A DNA stretch of 64,000 nucleotides from Paulownia fortunei (lineage: Eukaryota > Streptophyta > Magnoliopsida > Lamiales > Paulowniaceae), in the NCBI GenBank assembly GCA_019321725.1, contig CM033109.1:5115993-5179992 (forward strand). Reading direction: 5' to 3'. The translations under genes and the position numbers were made by a program. Below the pieces are notes generated by a model. The model was not told the DNA's origin. It saw only the letters and a program-made list of their open reading frames with translations, and searched no databases. Every line of letters begins with the position of its first letter. The stretch's first letter is position 1. Below are positions 1-10,548 of this stretch, in pieces.

Positions 1-1272
1 TATATATTCTATAGGGAACAACATATATGTGAAAAAAAACAAGAAGAGAGAGTTTGTACATCGGCCAAGGAATGTTGCTAAAAATGTTTATAATTTTGGA
101 TGATATAATGTGGACTAAATTTATTTAAGAATACTCGAGATTGAGAAAGATAATATATTTGTCAAACTAGTTGGACCAATTAATCATGTTTTTTAATTTT
201 AAAACTACTAATTTTTTTTTTCAAAAATATTATCAAAATTTCTAAATATGAAAAAAATAATATAATTAACAAAAAACTAGTGATTTATAAATTTATGTGT
301 GCATGTTCTAACTTTTAAAAATTATAATTCAAAAAATAGTTTTTACCTTCATATATTGACAATATAAATTATTTATTAATCTTATATTTTTATTTTAGTT
401 CAAAAGTACTATATATATGTTTTATATGTGACTATATATAATATACATAATTTTTATGTTTTATAAATACATAAATAGATAAATTTGTTTACATTTATTA
501 TATGCATAAAACATGCTTGAAATACTAAAACTTTCGAGCCTAGTTAGTTAAATATGAGATAGAAAAAATTCGGCATTTAATACATATGAATATATTATGA
601 ATATTTTTTTAAAAGCGTCACCAAAAAAATGGATAATATAACACAAAAATGAATAATATAAGAATTCATACACGTATAGGTAAAATACAAACGTAAAAAA
701 ATTATTTGGAAGCAAAATTATTATTTATGTTTATATGAATTGTATTTGTACATATTTTTAAATTACGCAAAAATTATATTATATGTATTTTTATATTGTC
801 TAATTTATAATTATGACATAACTTAAGAATAACTATTTAATAATATTTGGTATACTCATATATTATTAGGATTTTTTAATTTATTGGATATTTCATTAAT
901 CTTATAAATAATTATTAAGTAATTTGTAGATTATATATAAATATTTTATTAAAATAAAATATTATTCATCAAGTATTATATGAACTAAGTATAATACGTA
1001 TATTAAATGTTCTATATTAAAAGTGTAGAGTATTATTCAACAATTTAGAATGTGTATACAAAATAAAAATATTTTTTAATTATTTATATATATATATATA
1101 TATATGATATTCGACTTTAATATGAATTTTGTCTAAAGCCGCATATAGTCAAAAATCTACTCCAAAATTTGGGCAGCACATTCAACCACTTTAGGATTAT
1201 CTCAAAATTGTAGTTCTAATTTATAAGCTATGATGCACATCTATATATGATAACATAATCAGTGTTTTTATA
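1..1272. other. AT-rich intergenic DNA, no gene seen
   Basis: Very AT-rich sequence with short homopolymers and stop codons in all frames. I see no conserved coding block, RNA gene or clear terminal repeats. A (TA)n microsatellite lies at about 1085-1105. Confidence 0.7.
1085..1105. repeat. (TA)n microsatellite
   Basis: About ten uninterrupted TA dinucleotides in AT-rich intergenic DNA. Slippage-prone; no gene context. Confidence 0.85.
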
Positions 1273-1636
1273 ATTGGATTGTTGACCAGATCGATTTTAC
1301 TAATGATTAGTAGTTCAATCAGATCGGTATAATGAAAATTGATTATAATTTATTATTATATTATATAAAATAATAATATAATAAATTAATTATTATATAA
1401 TATATTGTAAATATAAAAAAAGATAAATAACTACTTAAAAAATTATTTAATAAAATATAAAATTTAAATAATCACCTAAATATAACAAAATATTAAATTT
1501 AATTTTTTTAAAAAATAAAAAAGCAAAAAACAAAAGTAATAAAAATAAATCAAATCGAATTTTCAGTTTTATATTCTTAACCAAATCAAGCCAACCTTCG
1601 ATTTTTGATTGAATCACTTGAATCGACCGATCCAAT
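1273..1636. repeat. Inverted-repeat element, probable degraded MITE
   Basis: The left end starts ATTGGATTG and the right end finishes CGACCGATCCAAT. The reverse complement of the right end (ATTGGATCGG...GATTCAATC) matches the left end (ATTGGATTGTTGACC...GTTCAATC) with mismatches, so the two ends form imperfect terminal inverted repeats around AT-rich filler. No transposase is encoded. I found no clear target-site duplication, so the superfamily is not assigned. Confidence 0.45.
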
Positions 1637-1739
1637 GTAATTTAATTTTTAAAATAATAAACATAAGAATAATAAAAAATAGTTATATGTATCCAATAAC
1701 TTTGACATGTATATTTTGTGTTCAAATTTCAATGCTAAT

Positions 1740-2182
1740 TAGGAGTGTTTGTAGTTTGGTAAGCCAATTGATTCGAATTGAAATGAAAAATTCAATACGT
1801 ACTAAAGTTAAATTAAAAATTTTAATTTGGTATTCTGTTCATAATTTTACAAAAATTTGATGTTCAGTTCAATTTAGATTTTTGATTTTGGTTTACTAGG
1901 CCAACGAATATCAAATTATTAATTTTATATTTTATTTTTATATATATTATTTATTTTTACTTATACCAAAATTAAAAATCAAGAAATAAAAGTACAATAA
2001 TGATGGTAATATTTATTTTTTAATTAATTTTTTCAAAAAATTAATTTATCAAATTACAAAATTGATATACCAAAATTTTTTTGGTAAGAATCAAATCAAA
2101 TTTCGATTTTGTATTCATCGATATGACATTTGGTATATCTAAATGTTGATCCATTTTGATTAGATTTTACCGAGCACCTTTA
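1740..2182. mobile_element. hAT-like MITE with 8-bp target-site duplication
   Basis: The element begins TAGGAGTG and ends CACCTTTA, imperfect inverse complements of the TAGGGGTG/CACCCCTA type common in plant hAT-derived MITEs. Flanking octamers are ATGCTAAT at 1732-1739 and ATCCTAAT at 2183-2190, identical at 7 of 8 positions, as expected for an old 8-bp hAT target duplication. The interior is AT-rich with several GGTTT/AAACC-like motifs and no transposase. The TIR and TSD are seen directly; the hAT assignment rests on TSD length and terminal motif. Confidence 0.65.
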
Positions 2183-3019
2183 ATCCTAATAAAACACAAG
2201 TTATATAATACAAAATATATATCATGTAAAATATCATAAATTTGATTATAAAATGATTTCATGTCTATTTAAATTTAACTCTATGCATTCACAATATATT
2301 TACTATGCATTTAGGCAATAATTTATTTTTTCTTCTTTCTATACATCATGATATATTTGTTTATACAAATAGTTAAATATTTTTTATTTTTTTAATTTAA
2401 ATATAATCATTTATTTTTAGGTAAAATATATCGACTGTATTATTTTCATTATTCATATCAAATCGTATATATATCCATGCATTCCTACGACATGTACCCC
2501 TTCCCCTCTCTCTACTGCATCAAAGCAATTTCTTTTTCTTTTTTTTAACCTTCGTCTCCGTCTACCACACCACCTACTCTCTACCCCCCACCCCCACCCC
2601 TCCGTTATGCATCCTTGCCTCTTCCAACCTCGAACTTTGACCATTCTCCTGCAAAAATGAACTGCTCTCAAGTCCTATCAGTCATAAGTAGAGAGAGAAA
2701 GAGTTGATAAAAAGGGCAGAAAAATGCCAAAGAAATGAAAAGAGAGGAAAAACTGAAAAACAATTCTAATCTCTTTTTTTTCTTTTCCGTCTGGCTAATG
2801 GGCAATTTGTTTTCCTCTTATTTTTTAACTAAGGAATGTAATGATTAACCAAATATAAGCACCAACTCATCATTACCTTTTGTAACATGGTTAAATCTAG
2901 CCACTTCCCTTTCTAATAATTCTCCAAATTTAACACCCCCCTCCTCCAAGAATCTGTTTTCTCTCTCTAAAAAGTGTCAGTCTTTACAAACTACTTTAAA
3001 ACCCTACTACCCCTTCACC

Positions 3020-3024
<5 letters not shown>
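2183..3024 (+). promoter_or_regulatory. Upstream/promoter region of the CCCH-RRM gene
   Basis: From about 2460 base composition shifts from AT-rich filler to C- and pyrimidine-rich tracts, including C-runs at 2585-2600. CATGCAT-type (RY-like) words occur near 2476 and TATGCATCC near 2606. No unambiguous TATA box is placed at a normal distance from the CDS. The region is assigned as promoter only because it precedes the intact gene at 3196. Confidence 0.4.

Positions 3025-3053
<29 letters not shown>
3025..3053 (+). repeat. (TC)n tract in the probable 5' leader
   Basis: About 14 TC dinucleotides, 140 bp upstream of the ATG at 3196. CT-rich tracts near the transcription start are frequent in plant genes and may lie in the promoter or the 5' UTR. 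Confidence 0.7.
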
Positions 3054-3058
<5 letters not shown>

Positions 3059-3195
3059 GTTCTGAGAGGGGAAAAGAAAGAAAAAGCCCCTCGTGGCAGT
3101 AGAAGTTATACTGGAATTTTACTACTTATCAACAGCACTCTCGAGAAAAACGTAGTCTAGAAATTACTAGTAAAGAGAAAGAAAAACCATCTCTC

Positions 3196-6100
3196 ATGGA
3201 TGCATATGAGGCTACTAAAGTAGTGATGTCAAGGATCCAAAGTTTGGATCCGGAAAACGCTTCAAAAATCATGGGTTATATACTGATACAAGACCAAGGG
3301 GAGAAGGAGATGATAAGGTTAGCCTTTGGCCCTGAAGCCCTTTTGCTATCTTACATCACTCAAGCAAAGGCTTGTTTGGGGATCCCTTCAAATAGCCCTT
3401 CTCCAAACCCTTCAACTCCTCTCTCAAACCCCATGAGGCCAAACAACCCTTTTCTCCAAACTTCACCGAGAATCTTGATACCAAATAATGGATTCCATTT
3501 GAGCAACCCATCTTCACCTGCCGCCGCTTTTCAAAGAACCAGTCCAAGACCTTTTTCTTATGCTGCTGCACTCAATGGTTCTAATGCTGGTACTAATAAT
3601 AGTAGTAATAATGGTTCAGGTTCATCAAGTTTGCATTTTTATGGCGGTAATGACTTTGGTAATGAGTTCCTGAGTGGTGGTGGTCGTGCTGGAGGACACC
3701 ATCAAGTTCATGATCAGTTGTCTTTTCATGATGACTCTATGGTGGATCCAATAATGAGTCCAAGTGGAAGAAGTGATTCTCTTGTTTTCCCTTATGGTGA
3801 GGATGTAAACAGCATCCCGTCGCCACACCCCCACCCATTTCACAGGAGGAGCTCTTCTGTGAATGATGCTGCATTTCTTTCTAATCTTGAGGAAGGGGGT
3901 AATGGCAGTGGATTTGGGTGGAGGCCTTGCATGTACTTTGCAAGGGGGTTTTGCAAGAACGGGAGCACTTGCAAGTTCTTGCACAGTGATATTGGAGGTG
4001 GTGAAGCAATTGAGTTGGGGTCTCCAAGCAAGAATACATCTGGGTTTGATGAGTTGTTGAGAATGAAAGCCCTTCAGCAGCAGAGGTTTGTACTCATGGC
4101 TTCCGGAGGTCACCATCCTTTTGCTTACAACAAGTGCATGGATTTTCTGAATGAGAATCCGAGGTAATTCTTTGGGGAATTACCATTTCTTTACTTTTAT
4201 AAAGTTGAACTGTTTTTAGAAGTTTTAATTTTTGACCTTTTTGTTAAAGAAATTCTGGGCATCTCTTTATCAATTTGTTTGTTTCTTGTGGCGTTGGGCA
4301 TGTGCACTATTATCTGTAATTGTATTTTTTGCGCTTATTTATCTCTCTTGGTTTACAATTATGAGTTTCTGATTTATTCTGGTTGGGGAGTAGTAATTTT
4401 GTGGTGATATTTCTTCATTCGCACTGCTTCTTTAATTTATGTTTGCTGTGAACTCCTTTTTTCGGTACACTAGATCCTGGCCTAATACGAGTAGAGAAAG
4501 CTAGTGGATATAGTACTTTTCAACAATTTAGAATGGATTTGTTTTTTTTAATTAGATTTTATATTGGTAGTCAAGTTGTGGCTATTTGCTTAACATCTTG
4601 AGGTCTTGGTTGGAACTAGTTCTATGTGATATCTTATTTGGAATGTGGTGCATTGTTAGATCGGCTGCTGCTGCATTAATGATGGGTGATGCATTTCACA
4701 AATTTAATTGGTATCGACCTGACAGGAATGACTTTTCACCAATGGGATTGGTTGCTGGTGCAAGTTCGAGCTCCCGGCAAATTTACTTGACATTTCCAGC
4801 AGACAGTACATTCAAGGAAGAGGATGTTTCAAATTATTTTAGGTAAGTGATTGGAAGTTTGTTTGAACTTTGATACTGAAATTGCTACTATAATGTGCAC
4901 TGATGATGCCTCTGTTAACCTTGTTTTGAAGTATGTTTGGACCTGTACAAGATGTTAGGATTCCATATCAGCAGAAGCGAATGTTCGGGTTTGTGACATT
5001 TGTCTACTCAGAGACTGTTAAGCTCATTTTGGCAAAAGGGAACCCTCATTTTGTGTGTGATTCTCGTGTGCTTGTCAAACCTTACAAGGAGAAAGGAAAA
5101 ATCCCAGACAAGTACTATTTTCATTCTTTGTATTCTGTATCTTGATCTTTGTTAACTTTTCTCCTGCTACTGATGAACCATTGCTGATTGAATCATTGTA
5201 GGAAGCAACAGCAGCAACAACAACACTTGGAGAGAGGGGAGTATTCAGCTTGTTTAAGCCCTTCTGCAGTTGATTCCAGAGAACACATTGATCTGCCCTT
5301 TGGTAACCTTACATGACTGGTGTTTATTTGCCCCTGAATTGATGAGTTTATTAGCTGAATCTCCTTTTGTCTTTCCTGCAGGATCTAGAATGTTATTCAG
5401 TACACAAGAGATGATGCTCAGGAGAAAATTGGAGCAGGAGGCAGAATTACAGCATGCCATTGAACTTCAAGGTCGAAGGATGATGAATTTACAATTACTG
5501 GACCTGAAAAATCAGCACCACAATCATCATTTATTGCCAAGCTTTCGGGCGGGCATCCCGATTTCCTCTCCAAGACAGTCTCAGTTACTGATGAATCAAA
5601 ATTTCATTGCTGCTTCTGATAGCATTAATCAAGAAGATTCAGAAGGTTAGCTCAGTGGATAATCTGTGCTTTTATTTTTTCAGAACATAGAGAAATATAA
5701 TATTGTACCTTAAACTAAGTCCATCTAACTATCCCTTTTTTTTGTTTTTTGGGTTGTTGCAGAGTTTGATGGTAGGCAAGAGGCAGCTAAATCTCCTGTT
5801 GCTGCTGATCAGAAGTTGGTGCTGGAAGGAACTGAATCTTCTACTAACAACATTGTTGGTGGCAATAAGCAGCAGCATGCAAATGATGATGACTCTGATC
5901 TCCCTGAAAGGTACGGGATATTTATTTGGAGGAAATTCTAGGCTATGCCTAACAATTTCCTTGCTGAAAAATCTATGAATGGATACAGTAAAAAATCTAC
6001 TGTTTGCTATGCTTCTTGCCTTCTGATTGTATGTTTGTTCTGTTGGACATGAAGCAGCTTGGAGCACATCCTTCCTGATAATCTTTTTGCTTCTCCTACA

Positions 6101-6384
6101 AAATTAGCTGCTGAACACCATTCTGTTTTTTCCCAAGCCTCAGCTTCTACCGATGATAGTATACCTGTAACAATCACATCCGCTAACAACAATACCCCTT
6201 CGCTGCCCGGCAGTTCTCCCCTCAGCATAGCTTCTCTCAAATCATGTTACATTCATATGCCAAGGTATTATCCTGCTTTTACTTAGTTTTCTTTACTGCC
6301 AACTTTCACATTTGAAAGAATTTAGATTTAGAAGTGTAACTCACTTCCAGGTTTTCTTCTGGGCAAGAAGCCATTGACATGTAG
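3196..6384 (+). CDS. CCCH zinc finger and RRM RNA-binding protein (AtC3H53/C3H46-like)
   Basis: Eight exons keep frame: 3196-4163, 4660-4842, 4932-5111, 5202-5302, 5382-5645, 5763-5910, 6058-6264, 6351-6384 (2085 nt, 694 aa). All introns are GT-AG. The N-terminus ([15 protein letters not shown]) is the conserved start of a plant CCCH family. One C-x7-C-x5-C-x3-H finger lies at C245, C253, C259 and H263, followed by an RRM at about residues 363-440 with RNP-like MFGFVTF. Next come a Gln-rich stretch from exon 4, a coiled-coil-like segment rich in Glu, Gln and Leu ([11 protein letters not shown]) and an acidic/Ser-rich tail. The family is known to bind RNA; the target here is unknown. A lone CCCH finger next to an RRM distinguishes it from tandem-CCCH proteins. 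The gene looks intact. The exon 7 acceptor is a tandem AAGCAG, so 694 or 695 aa is possible. Confidence 0.93.
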
Positions 6385-6935
6385 GTGGTAAAGCTGATAA
6401 TGGCTAGCAAGCAGGAATTAACTTAGCTTGGTAAGTGCATTAGTATTTAAACAAATTATGCCTTTATCATTTAATCTGTTAATTACAGGTTTTCCTTAGA
6501 TTCTTCTTTTTGATGGTTTCCCTTTTTTACATTGGCTGGTGCAGAAAAGTTTGAGTAGCATATACAAGGAAGTAAAAAAGTTCTCTAGCTGTATAGCCAC
6601 AAACCATACCCACAACAGAAGAAAAAAAAAAAGATCTGTAAGGCAAATCTCATCAAGATTATTGTCATCACCAATACCATACTACTACTTACAACAATAC
6701 ATGATGCACGGGTAAAGGACAGATGAACTGATTTATGGGAGTGGGGTCTCTCTCTTTGTTCATTTTGTACCCTCTCTTTAGTTGTGTGGTGGACCACAAT
6801 AGAACAAAAGCATATAAAAAACAAAAGGCTAGTAGTAACTCTTACTATCATAGAATGGAAATTTACCCTTCTTTATCTTCTTTTTTTTTTTACCTAATAT
6901 CAATGTATAATATCATGTGTAATGTAAATTTATAA
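6385..6935 (+). other. 3' UTR of the CCCH-RRM gene, with a probable intron
   Basis: After the TAG at 6382-6384 there is a good donor (CTTG|GTAAGTG) at 6431 and a polypyrimidine-preceded acceptor (GGTGCAG) ending at 6544, suggesting a 3' UTR intron. AT-rich polyadenylation-like words occur around 6890-6935. There is no coding potential beyond spurious short ORFs. Confidence 0.45.
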
Positions 6936-7331
6936 GACTTTCTGTGAAGGGAAATCTAGTGTGCATAAGCTGCAGTCCAGGAGGGATCAAAAGAAGGTAG
7001 AACAGATATGTAACTTATAGTCTGATACAAAAACCAAAAGGGTAAGAAATGCATGGATTGTGGAGAGTAGTAGTGGAGGTAAAAGCAAGGATTTCCTGTC
7101 ACTCTTTTTAGTTCCAGTTGCTGTAACAGCCTTAGTATTATTAGTTGAATCATCATCACACAAAGAAAGCAGAAAAAAGTTGCAAATACATATATATATT
7201 ACCAAAGAAATGAAAAATATAATAAAAAAGAGAAGGGTAAAAAAGAAAAAGGGTGTTCTTTTATGCTATCATTAAAGGCTACTTTAGGAGACTCTTTTGT
7301 CTCATTTTGTGGTTTCTTTAAGGTGGGTGAG
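6936..7331. other. Intergenic stretch, nothing recognised
   Basis: Mixed-composition DNA after the CCCH gene's 3' end. Short ORFs on both strands show no family motif. Confidence 0.5.
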
Positions 7332-7456
7332 GGCCACACACTCACATGGGGTGCTGACACCATTTGAATGGGTATCAGGGTACCATAATAAGGGTCCTTT
7401 CACTTTCAGGCCACACACTCACATGGGGTGCTGACACTTAGTTTTGAATGGGTATC
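7332..7456. repeat. 77-bp tandem duplication
   Basis: The block beginning GGCCACACACTCACATGGGG occurs at 7332 and again at 7409, and both copies continue through TGCTGACAC to a GAATGGGTATC motif. The offset is 77 bp. The first 29 bases of the unit are identical, so the duplication is fairly recent or conserved. It lies between genes and has no coding frame. Confidence 0.8.
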
Positions 7457-7880
7457 CACATGTGTTTGGCCTTTTGTATTTATGGGTTCTTCTCTTTTGG
7501 TATGTTTTTCTCTCTTTTAATATAACCAACTTCATCACTGAGCTTCATGTGCTTCATTTTTGGCTCCCTCCCTTATTAAATCCGTCTTTCACCAAACATT
7601 ATGGATATTTGGACAGGAAAGTGATGTTGGTTTTGTGGATACTAAGTATTCAATACTGCGTGTAATAGGATAAAGGATTAAGGGGGTTGTTGATCTTTGC
7701 AGCATTGGGAGTAGTGACAATCTCTCAGGATTGATCCTCTTGTTTTTCTGTCTGTCACTTGATTAGCTGGGGTACTTAATCAAACATTAAATGTGATTAA
7801 AATATAATCCAAGTCGAGATAATCACGCTTCGAAGGTGGTGTCATGTGGATTATGATATTTTATTTAGATTTTGTGAGCT

Positions 7881-8685
7881 CGTTTGGTTGGGGTGAAAAG
7901 TGAATGTGTAAAAGAAGTATGAGTGAGTGTATAAGAAAGATTTATTGTTTTTGTTTTAAAGAATAATTAGAGGGGAAGGTAGGAAAAATGGAATTATAAG
8001 GTTCAAATGACCTGAAAATCCTCAATTGATTATTATTTATTGTGTTATTCATAATATAAGTTTCTAACAATTTTATTTTATTGTATTTGTCTTCCCACAA
8101 TTGATTCCTGTCCCTTGTTAAAGTAAAGTGTACATATGTTTATCCCTAGTAAGGGGTTAAAAATAAAAAAGAAAGATAACAATGACCCCTCCATCAGTGC
8201 CACTAATCCTACGAATCCAATGAGATCTAATATATTGAAAACATTTAATAATTCTTCGATATTGGTATCTAGAAAATATTTCATTTTGTTCATACTTTTT
8301 GCTTGCTAGTTGAACAATTGTTGAAAAAGTTTTCAATTTTAATGTATTATTTGATTATTAGTAATTAAAACAATTTCATTAATTTTATTTAATCATTATT
8401 TAGCACAAAAATAAAAAGATAAAGGTTAATTGGTAAAATTTTGAAAAATATATTTTTCAAAGTAAATAAATTATCTAGCACAAAATAAAAAGATCAAGGT
8501 TGATAAGTAAAATTTTGAAAAAAAATATAATTTTCCTTCATATTTTATTTTCATAGTACCAAGTGGAATTTTTTTAGATTTATTTCTAATTGTGTCAGAC
8601 TAAACTATTTATACTTTTCTTATATAAAGTAACTTTCACTCCCTTCTTTTACTGTCTTTCGCCCTAATTGAATTTGAACCAAACG
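7881..8685. mobile_element. Probable non-autonomous TIR element
   Basis: The left end CGTTTGGTT and right end AACCAAACG are perfect inverse complements. Inside them, GTAAAAGAAG/GAGTGA-like motifs near the left end recur in inverse orientation near 8640-8665. The roughly 800 bp interior is AT-rich and encodes nothing recognisable. The CGTTTGGTT motif is typical of several plant MITE families. No clean target duplication was found, so the exact ends are uncertain. Confidence 0.45.
8401..8525. repeat. 75-bp imperfect tandem repeat
   Basis: A block starting TAGCACAAAA and running through AAAAAGAT, AAGGTT and GTAAAATTTTGAAAAA appears at 8401 and 8476 with a few differences. It sits inside the TIR-bounded element. 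Confidence 0.7.
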
Positions 8686-10548
8686 TCTGATTATTTTTAC
8701 CTGGTTTTTGCATTAACATCGAGATTGTACTAATTAATATAACGAGGTAAATTACATCGGGTTAATTAACCCCGTACTAATTTAGAAATTTGGGTTTTTG
8801 TTTCTGCCAAGGATTAAGGTATCCATAGCATCAAACATTAATGCCAATATGTCATTTTCTTCTTTTCCTGTTTTAGACATGAAGGACATGTCTAGACTAT
8901 GTTTTTTATTAACCTGTCGGGGCTAATCATCGCTTTTTGTGTTTCAATAAGGTTCCCATTTTGCCCCTACCTGCCCTTTGCCTATTATTATTAATGACAT
9001 GTTAATTATTGTTAATCAACTAAATAAAAAAAAATTAAATTTAAGTTTTCTTGAACTCGTCACAGCCGTACAGCTTTGATTTAGATCGTATGTCGTTGTT
9101 TAAAATGATTTGCTTATACATGATGATGAAAAAAGCCTTTATCATTATGGAGCTATTGGTTAAAGAAAGAAGTACAATTTTAGTAACTGAATTCAAGCAG
9201 ATGACATTCTATATTCGACATTTAATATAGAGTATAATATGATTTTTTGTAAAAGCTACAGATAAAAAATCAGCATAAAGATATGAAAAATGGATACTAT
9301 AATACAATATTATTTTTATATGGATTGTATTTTATTTTATTTTTAAATTATTCAAAAATATTTTATATATATATATATATTTTTATAATAATGACAATAT
9401 TCATAAATTATTAGGATTTTAATATTTTATTTATATGATATTCAATTAATATTCGTAATTAATTCTTAAATATTTTTTATATTAAAAATAAATATTACAA
9501 ATATTTATTAAAGTGAAGTTTTATTAGTATTAAACGTACAAAGTATTATTTGTTAATATATATTTTAAATTATATCTATGTATGTGTAATATATGAGCAG
9601 TAAACAAAAGGTTGCATCAAGTGGAAATACGAACGTAGGAGCAGATTGAATATCATATCATGTGAAGTTCAAGAGCTTATCTAAGAGCGAATTAGGGTGG
9701 AATTCCAAGCTAAAATTATGCAAAAAAGCCGTAGATGAAGCCGGAATTAGGGGTAAAAAGTGTAGGACAAATTTCCACAGGAATTTATATGTTCATTTGA
9801 GTTGATGTGATGAGATTTATGAACGGTGTGTGTGGGTAAATATGTGTTATCTCATGAGTAATAGAAGACAGAGGACTGAAACCTTTTGTTGAATTGCCAA
9901 CAATCTGGAGGACTGTATGAAGGATTTAACAAAGGTCCAGATGAATTGCCGAAGCCAACTGGGCAAAGTCAATGGTTTACGCCAAACACACTCTTATTTT
10001 GTGTATAACAGGAGTTTGTGGCGCTTGGAAACCAAAAGTAGAATAGTGGTTTATGTCAAAAACACGATTCATCGTACGCACAACCTCTATCCTATTTTCA
10101 GGGTCGGTTTTGTATATGCTCTATCCGATAATGTACATTAAATATAAATATCGATATATATTTATACATATTTATACATATATATGCGAATGTGTGTATG
10201 TGTGTATGTGCGTGTAAAATATATAGAGAGGTGCACACCCAATGCTGATAATTGGGTGTTGCATCTCTTAAACTGTGTAATTGGTTATCTCCATTAAGTA
10301 CCCAAACAAAGGAGAACTATTGATCAAGAATACGATGCTAAGACATGAGGTTTATCAACTGTTACAAATTACAAGTTCCACATCGATGATATGGGTTTTA
10401 TAATAAGGACATCTGGTTTTCTGAAAATATAATCCCCCACGAACTTGAAGAAAGAAAGAAAAACAAGCATAATGAATCATGTAAGAAAATTTAAGAGTGC
10501 ATATTATTTCTCACTTCAAATGAAAAAAGGCAGAGCTGCAACAACTGC
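8686..10548. other. Intergenic DNA, downstream of the ABCB gene
   Basis: AT-rich DNA with low-complexity TA and TATG runs at 9366-9380 and 10140-10210. The last few hundred bases (from about 10250) probably include the ABCB 3' UTR on the minus strand. A 74-codon ORF at 9917-10141 matches nothing I know. Confidence 0.5.

Noticed and set aside
3625..4116. 163-codon minus-strand ORF inside CCCH exon 1
   Set aside because: It is antisense to a well-supported exon with zinc-finger conservation on the plus strand. It has no family motif and is a shadow frame.
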